The notes beneath the pieces were generated by a model, which did no database searches, had not been told where the DNA came from, and saw only the letters and a program-made list of their open reading frames with translations. Below, piece after piece: positions 1 through 22,200 of a DNA stretch of 64,000 nucleotides (the first letter of the stretch is position 1; the number at the start of each line of letters is the position of its first letter). Source of the stretch: Zygnema circumcarinatum (lineage: Eukaryota; Streptophyta; Zygnematophyceae; Zygnematales; Zygnemataceae); assembly GCA_037447605.1 (NCBI GenBank), contig CM074813.1:1702397-1766396 (forward strand), given 5' to 3'. The position numbers and the translations under genes were made by a program.

Positions 1-192
1 TGGGAGATTTGGGTTTGTGGGTTTTCGCTTTTTGGGTGTTCGGGTCTTTAGGGGTTTGGGATTTGGGGTGGGAAGGTTTGGGGGCGGTGAAAGAGTCCGA
101 GGGATAATGTGGAGAGGAGGTAGAGCGAGAAGCACTTGACAGGATATAAGTGGCCAAGAGAGAGAAAGAGTGAAAGAGTGTGTCCTTAACAG

Positions 193-1743
193 ATATATGC
201 AGTTACATTATCGAAGGAGGTGTCTGCTATCTAACACTCTGTGATCGAGCGTATCCAAAAAAGCTTGCCTACCAATATCTGGAGGAGCTTCAGCGCGAAT
301 TTGAAAAAATTAATCGAACTGCCATCGACACAGCAGCCCGGCCATACGCGTTTATAAAATTCGGTACAGTGTATACCTTATTTCATACATGCAGACACAG
401 GCATTCTCTTTCTACATGACCTAAGTGGATTAGTGGAAAAGTGGATTAGAAGATCTCTGAGCTCTAATCATAGAATTAGGGTTAAGATTGAAAGCCTTGA
501 ATCCACCTAGTGCATCCTCTTTCTTTGTCCCTTTCTTTAGATCTCCGTTCCTGAAATCCTTTTTCCCTCATGACCAGCTCTTGGTGGAGGGTCTTCTCCT
601 TTCTTCGCCTTCTCGCTTGCTAATCTATCGTCTCACCCAACCACCATTGCCTCCTGCATCCTTCTCTGCATCTCTGCCTCCCTCTAAGAACCGAAATATA
701 AATGGTTTGTTTAGTCATTGCCGTTGAACATTTTCTAATCTGCACACCACATGCCTTTGTAGTTTGCACACTCTCACAGAGTGATTCTAACAACATGAAT
801 AGATCGTTCAGTCGTTTTGTCCTGAACTATTTCTCTATAATCGCGTACTTTTGAGTGCAGATACCTTCATTCAGAAGACGAGAAAGCTGTACCTAGACAC
901 CCACACGCAAAGAAATCTGTCAAAGCTGAACGATGATCTTTTGGAAGTTCAACAAATTATGACTCGGAACATTCAGGAAGTGCTTGGCGCTGGGGAGAGG
1001 CTCGACCGTAAGCATTTCTTGAACCCTACTTCCCAAAGTCACAGGGTTTTGGGGCCTTGGAGGCTTAGAAGATTTTAGCTTCCACGTTCTTCAGTTGTAG
1101 GGCTGTGGTGAGGAGGTTTCTGTTTTGGGAGTTCTTCAGGGTGTTTGGGTTCCGAGGCTTCAGGGCTTCGTAGTTTCATTGATGGTTTTTCCTTTCTAGA
1201 TATTTTAGAGGGTTGTAAGGGTTCAGGACTAGCTCTAGGCATTAGTACAGAAGGGCTTTAGGGTCAACAGGGCCTTCAATTTTTGCAGGACCAAAATAAG
1301 ACAGGCCTGAAGGGCATATGTTGCCAGTACCGAACCCCATATGTTACTCATCCGTCCCCATCAAAATCTGTTCCTTTTTTTTTTTTTTTTTTTTACATTT
1401 CGTTCGATCGAATCTTGACGTAGTCTTTTATCGATGGTCTTATTTTTGGGCGGTGCAGATTTGACCCAAGCATCGAGTCGCCTTTCCTCAGAATCCAGCG
1501 CGTATGCAAAACGTGCCAAAGAGCTCAGCCAGCAGGTCTGCAGCCATGGCGCCCTAAAGCCCGCAGTTAGGGTTCAGGGCCTTGAAGGATTGTACATTGT
1601 GCATTGCATATATTTTTAATTTTTTGTTTCTGAGCTTTTTCCGGTTTTTGGCATGGCAGGCTCTTTTGAGAAAATGGGCTCCTTTGGGCGTCGTCCTTAT
1701 CATCGTTCTATTTTTTTGGTATGTTCGACGCTTCTTCTACTGA
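193..1743 (+). CDS. SEC22: SEC22-type R-SNARE (longin), 3' part; 5' exon(s) outside window
   Basis: ER-Golgi vesicle-fusion SNARE, C-terminally anchored in the ER/Golgi membrane. Visible exons are about 193 (or 203)-363, 861-1007, 1459-1535 and 1660-1743, with GT-AG introns and phases that agree. The first visible exon holds the end of the longin domain (IIEGGVCYLTLCDRAYPKKL, RPYAFIKF). The next carries the SNARE motif (KLNDDLLEVQQIMTRNIQEV) and the last a single hydrophobic anchor following LLRKWAPLG, then stop TGA at 1741. The beginning of the longin domain, including the start codon, lies upstream of position 1. The position usually held by the zero-layer Arg of R-SNAREs reads Gly-Ala (EVLGAGERL), as I recall for plant SEC22. 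Identity is firm; the acceptor of the first visible exon is uncertain by 10 bases. Confidence 0.9.
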
Positions 1744-3047
1744 TTGCCATATTTCTTTTACGACCTTTAGAATATGGGGTGCAAATGGGGTACAATTCCT
1801 CTCTCGCAGTTTTTGAGTTTGGAAGCATTAGTGCATTGCCTCGTAAGTGAATTTACTTGCAATAAATGGAAAAGAGTCGGAGGCGAAAACGGAAAGCAGA
1901 TTGGCAGTCGCAGATTGGACTACTGCCGAGGCCGAAATTCAGGCCAATGTAATTCTTTTTTTTTTATGGGTGACTGGATCCACTTAGTGGAATTCTCTGT
2001 CCTTTTGAATTGTTCGAGTTAGGGGCTGATTGTTTACCGTGACATCATCACATCTGGTCATGAAGTTCAGCGTTTTGACTAAAGTGGTGCAATCTCAACA
2101 GCAACGGAGTTGCAATGTTTGCAATAGTCTTGATATGACGAATGTGCTGTGTCAGACGACATGACAACTGTGACAACCAAGTTGACGCCATGCTTCCTGG
2201 GAGGAACAGCACATGGTACCTATATAATGACATAGTTTTTTGCATCCTTTCCCGCCACTACATATCGATTGCGTTGCCCACCGTTCACTCGACCGTGTTC
2301 GCATGCAACCGCAGCGACGAAAAAGAGCAGCTGCACATCTGACAGCGCAGATTGGCGATACAAACGGTTCTAACAACAACAGAGCCCTAAACCCTACTTG
2401 CAGCAAACTTCCCACTTCCTCTTAGCCGATGCGCAAAGTACCCCGCTCTGGCGTGCCACATCATCACACTTCTCAAATTCATATCTCGATAGTCCCTTTA
2501 ATTCAGACAGAGAGGACGGAGTCTCAACTGGAATGATGTTCCTTGCCGAGAGTCAAGAGCAAATCGTCAAGTCTGACCATTCTCAGTTATGCGCCAGAAA
2601 AGCTCCGGACATAATTACCCTGTCTATGGTTACAAAATGGTAAGGTATACAGCTGCTGAGAAAGGATCTACCTGACCATAAAGGTGCAGTGAGCTCCACT
2701 AAGTTGGCCAGGACCTTGGAATGGAGCCGTTGGCCATACCTAATCGAACGACACAGTACTACGAGAAATTGCAACTGTAACTGTAACTGCACATACAAAT
2801 ACAAGTGAGAGCAATGGCGGAATCAATGCCAGGACAGAAGCCATGCCTGAACATGACTCAGTTGTCACTGCACTAGACCGCTACAAACAGACGAATGCGG
2901 CATGTACACGACATTTATAAGGCACTGAACTCGCAGGTGAACAGGAGAGAGACTAGAACATGGAACGGAGACCATAACAAGTAGAGCCGAATACGGGAGG
3001 AACAACGGTAGAACGGAGAACAGAGAAAACAGAACGTGAGAACCCCC
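1744..3047. other. convergent 3' intergenic region, no gene recognised
   Basis: Lies between the stop of the SEC22 gene (+) and the stop of the MYST gene (-). Short open frames on both strands (for example 2398-2643 and 2152-2415) resemble no known family and lack consistent splice signals. An AATAAA-like motif occurs at about 1861 and could serve the upstream gene. I see no RNA gene or repeat of note. Confidence 0.5.
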
Positions 3048-7096
<4,049 letters not shown>

Positions 7097-7515
7097 GCTA
7101 TGGTCCGCCCTGCCAGGCAGCCATGATCAGAGAATTAGGGCTGCAAGCAGCGCCTCCCACTTTTGCAGAAGGCGGCATGATGCGTCCTCTCCAAATTTCG
7201 ATCCTCAAGCGGCTCTATGCCCTCAGTTCCCGAAATTCCAAATTTTGAAACGGGATTACATGGAACGTCTTACATGTGACGACGGAGGCAGCGGTTGGTC
7301 ACTGGTTTCCATGTGACGCGACACAGTTGAACAACAAGACAAACTGTCACATGGAACCTGCTCGCAGCTGCGTGCTTGAAAATGCGCCCTCGGCCGCCCG
7401 TTGAGAGAGAGAGAGAGCGTGCTGGCGGAAGTAGTTCTCCCTCGCCCTCTCCCTCTCCCTCACCCTCTCCCTCACCCTCTCCCTCGTCCCTCCCGCCTCT
7501 CTCCGCCCTCCCTCC
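7097..7515. promoter_or_regulatory. shared divergent promoter, MYST / TM9SF
   Basis: The 419 bp between two start codons that point away from each other must hold both promoters and 5' UTRs. The TM9SF-proximal part is CT-rich with a CCCTCTCC/CCCTCACC tandem at 7439-7490. Near 7265-7350 are two CACATGGAA-type motifs in one orientation and TTCCATGTGA in the other. No TATA box is evident. Confidence 0.6.
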
Positions 7516-10500
7516 ATGGCTTCCCAAGCCCTGCTGATTGCAGGGGTGGGAATGCTGCTGGCGTCAGCCCTAATCGCTGGAGCAAGTTCTTCAGATCACA
7601 AGTACAAGGTGGACGAGCTCGTGCCGCTCTACGCCAACAAGGTTGGCCCGTATCAGAATCCAAGGTGTGCTCTCTCGCTATCTCTCGTCGCTCTTTCTGT
7701 TCCTCACTTGTCATTTTATCATCGGTTTTCCGTTCTTATCTCCTTTATCTCTCTCCCCTCTGTACCTCCATACTTCCATTATCTCTCTTTATTTCTCCCC
7801 CTGCCATTCTCTTTTTTTTTTCGTTCTCCCTATCACACTTTCAATGCCACTTCCTTTACTCCAGCTGTCTCTTTCACTGTCCCTTCCCCTCCGCCTTGTT
7901 CCTCTATTGCCCTTTTCGTCCTCCATGTTTCCCCCTATATCCCTACCCCAACCCCCCTCTCCCGTTTCCTTCTTCTCGTCCCTTTTGACTCCGCGTCTCC
8001 CTACGCTTCAGCAGAATTATGTATTTCTCTAGTTTTTCTTAACAACAAGCCTACCATTTCATCAGATCCCTAGGACGTATAGAAATTTCGCATTTTCCTT
8101 GGTAGTCGGTTTTTCGGCTTGCATCGTGACCAGTGCGGTGCTAAAATCTGCAGCTTTTTGAGGAGAGTATCTGCAATTTCTCCAATGTCTGAACTAACTT
8201 TTTGCTAACTTGTTTATCTGCAGCGAGACATACCAGTATTATGATCTGCCCTTCTGCAAACCAGGTACATTTCGTGCAAGTCGTTGCTTTTCTGCCTTGT
8301 TCTGCCAGTCTGTGCTTTAATCTGTGTCAAATCTGGCGTGAAGCTGATAGCTTACCCCTTGACGTTTCAAATACTTCTTTGCAGAGAAAGTTTTGGAGAA
8401 GTCAGAGGATTTGGGTGAAGTATTGAATGGTGACAGAATGGTTCATGGTCCGTATGACCTCAGTTTCCGCAAAAATAAGGAGAAGGAAACGTTGTGCACA
8501 AAAACCCTGACAGTGAAAGACGTTCAAGTGTTTCGGGAGGCTGTGAAGAAAGAGTACTACTTCCAAATGTTCTACGACGAGCTGCCCATTTGGGGTTTTA
8601 TTGGAGACAGCGTGAAGAAGCCGAAACCGGCTCGATATTTCCTGTTCACCCACGTCCACTTTGACATAAAATACAATAACGAATTTGTGATTGAAATCAA
8701 TGTCGCCACCGATGGGTCCACCAAAGTCGACATTACGGAGGACAAGGAAGTGACAGTGGTGTTCACGTACAGCGCAAAGTGGGAGGAGACTAAGAAGAAT
8801 TTTGAACAGAGAAGGGAGAAATATTCGCGATACTCATCACTACCCCAGCATTTGGAGATTCACTGGTTTTCTATCATTAACTCGTTCGTTACAGTTTTGC
8901 TGCTGACGGGATTTTTGGCAACAATTCTGATGCGGGTCCTCAAGAACGACTTCATTAAGTAAGTGGAAGTACGGAACTCAGAACAATGAAAATTGAGAAT
9001 GGGGTTAAAGAAACTCAGGGTTTTGCGGTTATAATTTGCCATTGGGGGGTGTGGGAACTTTGCAAAGTATTCGAATCATGCTTTCCTTACTGAGATTGTT
9101 CAAAATGCTTTTTTTACTTGGATTCGTTAACGGTTGGTGCTATAACAGGTAGGACGAATAGAACCTTCCCTGTTTTTCTGCATGGAAATTCGGGCTGTTA
9201 AGAGGCCTGCTGTTCGAAGTGAATGGGGATGTTTGCATTTGATAATATTTTCTGTCTGAACTACTGATCTCATTTTGGGTTGTAAGTGTAGTCTCTCTCG
9301 TCGCCTGAAATGCATGTTCTAACAGTTTTAGAAGACCTTTGCCTTGCTGGGGAGTTAAACAGGACTCGGTCCCACTCTGAATCCTCATCTCCTTTGCCTG
9401 CAGATATTCCCGAGATGAGGAGAATGCAGACGACCAGGAGGAGACCGGCTGGAAGTATATCCATGGAGATGTTTTCCGTTTTCCAAAATACAAAAGCTTG
9501 TTCTGTGCCATTTTGGGAAGTGGAACACAGCTTCTCTTCTTGTACGGAACCTCCACCTCCACCATAAAATATAAGGGGTGAATGGTTGGAAAAAGTATCA
9601 CTCTAATCGGTTCGTGATGATGGATGTGGATATTAGTGAGGAGTAAACAGTGAAGCGTTTCTATCCGAAATTAGCTGTGAACTGTAATGTGCAGAGTTGA
9701 CGTTTCTTGGGGGTTCAGTGGGGGGGTAGGGTTTAGGGTGGGGGGAGGGTGCTGGTGGGAGAGGGGGAAGGTGTGATGAGTGAAATAAGGAAGAGGGAGG
9801 GATGTGCCAAAGGTCCGAGGGGAAGGACAGCGAAGGAGAGAAGAGAGGAGAGGCGGATTGAACGAGGAGAGAGGGGAGAGGGGAGTTGGAGGAAGTGGAA
9901 GAACGAGTGACGAGAAATTCAGTTGTGTGTGAGAGGGAGGATGGGGGGGAAGAGGGGGATGGGGAGGTGGGGAGCGAGAGAAGCAAAGGAAATGGGGGAA
10001 AGGAGAGAAAGTGGTGAGATCAGCGGAGGGGGCAGATGGAGTCGTAGGTGGAGGAGGAAGCTTGATTTGATGGCGATGGGAAGAGGGAAGAGAGGGAGTA
10101 TAAGTATTGGGCCTGAAAAGGGAGAGAGGAGTATGATCGAGATGGAGAAGCGAAAAGCATGGGTGGGGAGGAGAAGGAAGTTGAAAATGGAGAGCGGTTG
10201 AAGGATCAAGAGAGAAAGGGAAATTAGGTTTAGGCTTACTTCAGGGCCTTTTTTTTTTCCTCCCTTCGTAACTCGCTCCCTCCCTCGTCTCCCTCCCTGC
10301 AGGGTTGTGTTCATCTTCATGCTGGCTCTTGTTGGAGTGTTCTATCCGTACAAGGGAGGGGAGATGTGGACAGCTCTCGTCACTATTTATGCTCTCACAT
10401 CGGGAATTGCTGGGTATACGGCTGCATCATTTTATAAGCAAATGGAGGGAACAAACTGGGTATATATCTCTCTCTCCTCTTTCTCTCTTATTCACATTTC

Positions 10501-11862
10501 CCTCATGTGCGCGCTGTTTCTCACTCTCTTTTGCTGGCCTCTCTCTTTTTCCTTTGTCTATTCTCCACACAGGATTCAACCTGAAATTTTCATCATTTTT
10601 CCTTGTGCAGGTCCGAAATGTTCTCCTCACGGGCGGCCTCTTTTGCGGCCCCCTCTTTGCAATGTTCGCATTTCTTACTGGGGTGGCGATTGCATACAAG
10701 TCCACGAAGGCCCCTCCTTTTACCACAATCTGCATCATCATTCTTATTTGGGCCCTCATTACATTTCCTCTTCTTGTCCTCGGTGGCATCGCTGGAAAGA
10801 AATCTAAAGCAGAATTTCAGGCTCCCTGCCGTACCACCAAATACCCTCGAGAGATTCCTTCGCTTCCGTGGTATCGTTCCACATTTCCGCAAATGTGTAT
10901 GGCCGGATTTTTGCCATTTAGTGCCATTTATATCGAGCTTTACTACATTTTTGCGAGTGTGTGGGGCCATAAGGATTACACCATCTACAGTATTCTCTTC
11001 ATCGTTTTTGTGATTCTTGTTATCGTGACTGCTTTCATCACGGTCGCGCTCACATACTTCCAGCTGGCGGTGGAAGATCATGAGTGGTGGTGGAGGTGAG
11101 CTCTCTCCCTTCATCTCTCCCAATCAAAACCCTCACCACTTCGTCTCTTCCATCCTCAACATCTCCTTTTCATTTTTCACCTTTATCCTTGTCTTTCCTT
11201 CTTGCACTCCTCGCTTCACTCTCCTCTGGTCCAAGCTCTCGCCATGTTCCTTTTTCTCTCCTTTCTCTCAACCCCCCTCCCCCTCCCTTCATCCCCATCT
11301 CTTCTCTCCTCCCCCTTCCCTCCGCCACATTCCCTTTTCCCTCCCCCTACCCTTCCCCTCGCTCTCCATTGTCCTCCTCTCTTCCAGCCTCCCCTTTTGC
11401 TCTCCTCGTACTCCCTTCTCCATCTCGCTTCTATGCTCCCTCGTTCCCCTCTCCCTTTCCTCCCCTCTCCCTTCTCTCCCCTACTGCCCCCTCCCCCTCC
11501 CCCCTTTCCTTCCTCTCGCCCTTGCCCTTGCCCTCCCCTTTCCCTTCCCCCTCTACTTTTGCTTCATCGCCTTCTCACTCCCAATTTCTCCTGCCTCCTC
11601 CCCCTTATTCCACTCCCTTCTTTCCCTCCCCTTGCCTCGCAGGTCGGTGCTATGCGGGGGCTCCACCGGTCTGTTTGTGTTCGTGTACTGCTTTTATTAC
11701 TACTACGCGCGCTCGGACATGGGCGGCTTCATGCAGACGGCCTTCTTCTTTGGTTTCATGTCCTGCGTCTGCTTCGGCTTCTTCCTTATGCTCGGGGCCG
11801 TCGGCTTCCGGGCAGCGCTCATGTTCGTGCGTCACATTTACCGCTCCATCAAGTGCGACTGA
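7516..11862 (+). CDS. TM9SF: transmembrane 9 superfamily (nonaspanin/EMP70) protein
   Basis: Multi-spanning endosome/Golgi membrane protein implicated in membrane-protein sorting. Seven exons: 7516-7664, 8224-8264, 8385-8958, 9404-9541, 10303-10459, 10611-11095, 11643-11862; 1764 nt gives 587 aa, the family's usual length. An N-terminal signal peptide (MASQALLIAGVGMLLASALI) precedes the lumenal domain with YKVDELVPLYANKVGPYQNP and ETYQYYDLPFC. After the first membrane helix come DDQEETGWKYIHGDVFRFP and eight further membrane segments including YALTSGIAGYTA, KSKAEFQAPCRTTKYPREIP and FSAIYIELYYIFASVWGH. The protein ends in SIKCD, the KxD/E-type COPI/Golgi-retention tail typical of the family. 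All seven exons match family sequence and the phases agree. Introns 1 and 6 are CT-rich, while intron 4 (9542-10302) is G/A-rich. Confidence 0.97.
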
Positions 11863-13454
11863 AGAAGGCAGGTGCTGCTCTAATGCTTTAGGGTTCCCGG
11901 TTGTTTTGGGAACGGGGGTGGTAGGGGGGGGGGGGGGGGCGGCGGTGGGGAGGGAGACATGAATGGAGTGGTCTGCCATAGAGAGTGGTGTTATTTGGAG
12001 GTGGGTCGAAGGTGAGTTTTGGATTTTGAGGGATGAGGTGAGATTGGCGGTATATTGACAGGTAAGGGAAGGGGCTGGGAGGGTGAGAGAGGGAGGGAGG
12101 GACGGATTATGGACGGGGGGGATAGAGGGAGATATGGTGATACAGAAGGTGGAAGGATGGGAAGCGGTAGAGAGGGGGGGGGAAGGGATGGAGAGTGAGA
12201 ACGTGGGAGGAGGGAAGTTGGGGACTGAAGGTGATGTGGCCTCTACTAACCTCCATCTCTCTCTTTTTTTTTTTTCTCTCTCTCTCTCTCCCTCCCTCCC
12301 TCTCTCTTTCTCTCTCTTCTCTCTCCCCCCCCACTCTCTCTCTCTCTCCTATCTCTCTGTGTGTCTTTCTCATATGTGCAGCTGAAAATTGGATAATGCC
12401 AGGGTGGAGGTCTTGAACTATTTTTACTAGGGCAGTAGTAGATCAGTAGTCTCTATGCAACTAAGCTTTCCTTTTCTGATTACAATATTTTTCCAGTTGA
12501 AAGCGTTCTATTTTGTCGTAGGCTGTGCTCTGTGGAAGGAAGCAGGGGAGGTGCCTGAGCGGCAGAAGTCCTCTCCTCTGTTTGAATGATGTTCAGAAAA
12601 AAGCCAGTGCGGACAAATGCAATTAGTGCGGGCAGGGCCTGAAATTTTCCATAGCTTGCGCCTCAGAAGTGTGCCGGTGTTCGCAGTGTGAGCAGGATTC
12701 ACGTGTGAAGGAATGAAAAAAAGAAAAACGATTCTCTCATCCATGGTGTGATGGGAGTCTTCGTTCCACCCATTTCCATTCAGCCATTACGTGAGCTGTC
12801 ACATGTGAAATGCCATCGCCTTGTGGAACTGCTGCTTCGCATAGGAGTCAATTCTCAGGAGTATTCCCAAAGAACGGCTGGATATCATGCTTTGTCCGTT
12901 TCCTGACGTGTTCCTGAAAAGATGGCCCCCCTCGCCTATTGCGATGTACCAGCATTGCCCGAAATGTTTTTCTTCCTATTTGTTCACTAAAACGCTCGCG
13001 AGCAAGACATGGTACCTTCCTGTAGAGTGGCTTTGTGTGAAGAATGTTCGATGTGCGCGTTGTGCAACAGAAAATCACAAATCTCCGTCACACCTAAGCA
13101 CACAGTACGACAGCCTCTGACAGAGGTTCCCAACTGGACAGAACCCAATTCCTCTTCAAAGGTCGAGATTTTTTTCTATCCCTTTGCAAGATGACAACAT
13201 GGAAACACTGGAATCTATGTCAACGGCGCAGATTCATATCTACCCATTTCAATGTGCTAGTAACGGAACCATTCCGCTTCCTAAACAGCTACATGTGCAC
13301 CGTTAAGAATCGAACAGAACTGCTTATTGCCACGTCACATCACACTGTGATCGCCGTATTACAGATGGCAGAGTGCGCTAGAGTCGTCTCCTTTATCGAA
13401 TACACTACTTCCACCCCCCTCCTCTCTCCGCGGGCTATTCTATAAAATGGGTTA
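11863..13454. other. convergent intergenic region with simple-sequence tracts
   Basis: Separates the 3' ends of TM9SF (+) and PDHB (-). It holds a G-run at about 11926-11939, a GGGA-rich stretch at 12060-12200 and a T-run followed by CT repeats at 12260-12365. The rest (12400-13450) is ordinary-composition sequence in which I recognise no gene; open frames such as 12848-13078 and 12887-13120 overlap each other antisense and match nothing. Confidence 0.5.
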
Positions 13455-18466
<5,012 letters not shown>

Positions 18467-19214
18467 GGCTCCTGCTGCGCCGCGTCCCTCCCTCCCTTCT
18501 CCTTCTCTCCCGCTCCCTCTCTCTCCCTCTCTCCCTGTCTCCCTCTCCCTCTCCCTCTCCCCCTCCCTCCCTCTCCCTCCGCCGCCTCGTGTCACAGAAC
18601 AGAACTGTACGGAGTGCGTTTGGCAGATTTGGCGCATTTTGGGGACAACGGAAACCGGGCACCACGTGGCGCCAAATATCGGCTCCTGCGCCGCAGTCTG
18701 CCACGTGGCGCCGCCCGGCTGGCGCGCGCTCGGCCCGCCGCGTTTACGGGCAGAGTAGGAACTTTCATTTAGGCAGACCGGATACTTTGTCAGGGCGAAA
18801 TAACGTATCTTGGTCAGAAAAAATAAACAAGCACGAAAAAGTTTCGAGCTGGTGACGCGTGGAGCCTCGTTAGCGGTTGACCGAGAGAGCCCGTGCCGAG
18901 CATTGAACGAGAACCTTTTTTTTTGGGGACAAAAAGAGATATTTTCACCGACATCAAAACATTTTCTCAAAAACGGGATGAGCCTTTCGCCAACGAAAAT
19001 GTTTACGCTAGATTTCTTGAAACTGGCTCATGGAACTTGTAAAAAGAGAATTCACGCAACTGGAAACTGCGCATGGAGCAGCGAGTGCGTTCGGACGGAG
19101 GCCACATGGAACGGCGGCCCGCGCGTGGCTCCGCCTCTGGAAGGCGGCTGCGCGGCGGTGGGAGGGAAAGGGAGGGGGAGAGAAAGAGGGAGAAGGAGAG
19201 GAAGAGGGGCCGCC
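18467..19214. promoter_or_regulatory. shared divergent promoter, PDHB / PES1
   Basis: The 748 bp between start codons contains two copies of CCACGTGGCGCC (18662-18673 and 18701-18712), each combining a G-box core with GGCGCC. Two E2F-like TTTGGCGC sites face each other (18628-18635 and, inverted, 18669-18676). A T9GGGG motif lies at 18916-18928. The PDHB-proximal end is CT-rich. Regulation by E2F or bZIP/bHLH factors is inferred from motifs only. Confidence 0.55.
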
Positions 19215-22200
19215 ATGGCGAAGAAGAAGGAGAGGGTGAGCTGTTCCTGCATGCAAGGGGAGGGTGGGAGAGGGAAGGGAGAGAGGGAGAGGGAGAAGGG
19301 GGGGGATATGGGAGGCGAGGGAAAGGGAAAGGGAGGGAGGGACAGAGGGAGGAAGTGGGAGGGGATTTAGGGTACAGGGTCATTTGGGGGTTGTGCCGCC
19401 CCCCCGCGTGTATGCATCTGGCTAGTTCTTCCTCCTTTCTCGCACTGCCCCCTGCACTTACCTGTCTGATTTCCCCTTCCTTTCGCCCTCTCTCCCTCCC
19501 CCTCCCTCCCACCTCCCGTGCTCATGCGTTGGGGTGGGTGGGTGTGTGCAGGGGAAGGAGGGCAGCGTGGTGAAGTACATTACCAGAAACCAGGCCCTGC
19601 ACCGCCTGCAGATAAAGCTGCCGGAATTCAGGTGAATTGCCGCCGACCTATATTTTTAAGACCTTTAGTATCGACTTTGTTCCTTTCTTTCTCCTGACAT
19701 TTAAAAAAACTATAAAACCTTAAACCCCGCTCGTCATTCTCATATCCTCCTTATTCCATCTCTATTCTCAAATTTATTTCTGAACCAGACTGTAACCTCG
19801 ATATTCCAGTTTAAATTGAGTTTAGTGTAGTTTTGACATTGATCTAGTCTTGAATTCAATACTTTGTTCGTGACTTAATCCTGACTCTCCTTCTTACTTT
19901 GACCCTTAATCTCTACCTTTACCTTTCTTTCCGATTTCAGTCTGAATTATGACATTGATCCAACCCTCACTTAGCCTCTACTTCTACTTGAACCTTTTCT
20001 ATATCCTTCTTGTCACTCGCAACTCAAGCCTTGGCTTGCCCTTAGTCCTAGTTAATCCTCCCTACACTTCATTCCGTACCTGTGAATGTAAGCTTGGTTT
20101 CACTTGCATTCCAAGACGTGGGTGCATACTAGTCCTCTTCCCCCTCCCTGCCGTCCGTTCTATGTCACGCATATCTCTCTCCTTCCTCCCCGATGTCCAC
20201 CTTATTCCTCTCCGTCCCTCTCTCTCTGTGCATCTCTCTCCTTCCCTCCTAACTTACTCCTTCGCTCTCCCTTTCTCTGTCTAGCGATGTTCATTTTGGT
20301 TCTCATTCTTGTCCACTTTCAGTCTCCCTCGTCCGGCCTTTTCTCTCCCCTGATCTCTCTTCGCTCTCCCTTTGCCTCTCAGCCTGTCTGACTCGTAACT
20401 GACAATTCTGGACATGGTGGGCTGTAGACGGCTCTGCATTCTCAAAGGCATTCATCCGCGAGAGCCGAAGAAGAAAGTTCACGGCCACAATAAGACTTAT
20501 TACCACATAAAAGATATCAATTTCCTCCTTCACGAACCACTTTTGGAATCGGGCAGGTAAACTTTTCGCGAGCCCATGTCCTTCGGTAATTGCTCTCTGA
20601 TGCTTTACTGTGTCTAGGGGGGCCGAGAGCTGCTGTTCTGTACTCTTGAGTTTGATTTTGTTGCGTTGAACGGATTTGGCGCATGTAGAGACTTGAAGGT
20701 GCACAACAAGAAGGTGAAGAAGGCGAAAGCAAAGCTTGACAAGGGCCTTCTCGAACGGTTACGGAATAATCCGCCGGAGTACACTCTCGACCATTTGGTG
20801 AAGGAGAGGTGAGAGCGGAACACTCCCTCCCTCCCTCCCTCCCTCCCTTCCACTTTTTCCCCTGTCAGTCTTCCCCTCCTCCGTCTCTCACCTTTCTCAC
20901 TCTCTTTCCCTCCCCACTCATTTTCCGCCCTCTCCCTCGCTATCGGCATCAACCTCACTCTTGGCTCTTTCTGCCTCTCACGTTCTCTCCTTCCCTCTCC
21001 GCCCCTTTTCAACCTCACTCTCTTTCACTGTTCCTCAACCTCTTCTTCCTCTTCTTTTGCCCTCGGGATTTGGCTGTGCAGGTATCCGTCTTTCTTGGAT
21101 GCTATCCGAGATTTGGATGATGCTCTCACTTTGGTTCATCTCTTTGCAACTTTGCCGGCCGGCACTATGCACAAAATCCCTGCAGACCGCGTTCATAATG
21201 CTCGAAGGTGTGTCTCGCCTACAAATAACTTTGAAGCTGCGTTCACGTTGCAGGAGGAGCTTTTGCTTTAAAGGATAGGTTTCAGAGTTTGATAAGTCTG
21301 CTACTTTAGATTCTATGACGTGGGAAGCTGCTTGAAGAGAGAATAGGGTGTGTGCGAAGGGTAGGGGGACAGTAAAGGGACATGTTTGGACTGCATTCAA
21401 GCATACTTGCTTGCTCATGGAGAGCGTTTTTCTTGCTTTTGAATTCAGGCTAAGTCTTGAATGGCAAGCGTACGTGAGCCGCACTTTCAGCCTTCGGAAA
21501 GTCTTTGTTTCGGTGAAGGGCGTGTACTTCCAGGTTGGTATCTGCCTTTGCAGAGAGCAGGAAGGAAAGCAGAAAGAATAGCCGCAACTCTGAGATGCAC
21601 AAACTTTTGTCTCGTCTTCTATACTGTAACCATGTGCAAGCGACAAGTTTCGTGACGTGACGTGACGTGATGCTATATCGCATGTTATTGCTTCTAGATG
21701 CTTCCCGGATGGTGCATGCTTCCGGGAAGTCTCCGAGAAGCATCGTGGAAGCTTCTTGCCAATGAAAGTCGAGTTGGGAGGAGAGGGGAGCAGGCAGAAG
21801 TGTGGGCGCAGAAGGTGACGTGGCTGGTGCCGCACCCGCTCAGCCAATCAGTGCCCTCTGACGTGGACTTCCGCGTGATGCTCACATTTCTCGAATTTTA
21901 TGAGGTGGGCTGCATGGAACGCCAAGGCTCCGTTACAGGGGACACAGTTCAGGCATAGAAGAGGGATAGCTGGAAGCGGTCCAAGGTGGAGGGTGGGGCG
22001 TAGTTGGAATATCAGATTCGTTAAAAACCGGAGACTGACTGATGGTCGAAATTTTAGGAAGTTTGAAAGTCCTGAAACCCTTGAAAGTTGGGAAACGTAA
22101 GATTCTGGTTCTAAGAACCGTCTAAGGATGTAGAAAACTTAGTGAACACAAAACTCTAGAACCTTCCCTCGAGGACCTTTTTTTGCCCCAAAACTTTTGA

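Noticed and set aside
1-192. First exon of SEC22 within the window
   Set aside because: This stretch is G/T-rich with no frame matching the longin N terminus; it looks like intron.
9919-10320. Minus-strand 133-codon open frame
   Set aside because: Antisense of a G/A-rich intron of TM9SF; no independent support.
11080-11962. 260-292-codon Pro/Ser/Leu-rich open frames
   Set aside because: They read through the CT-rich intron 6 of TM9SF; the true exon resumes at 11643 in a different context.
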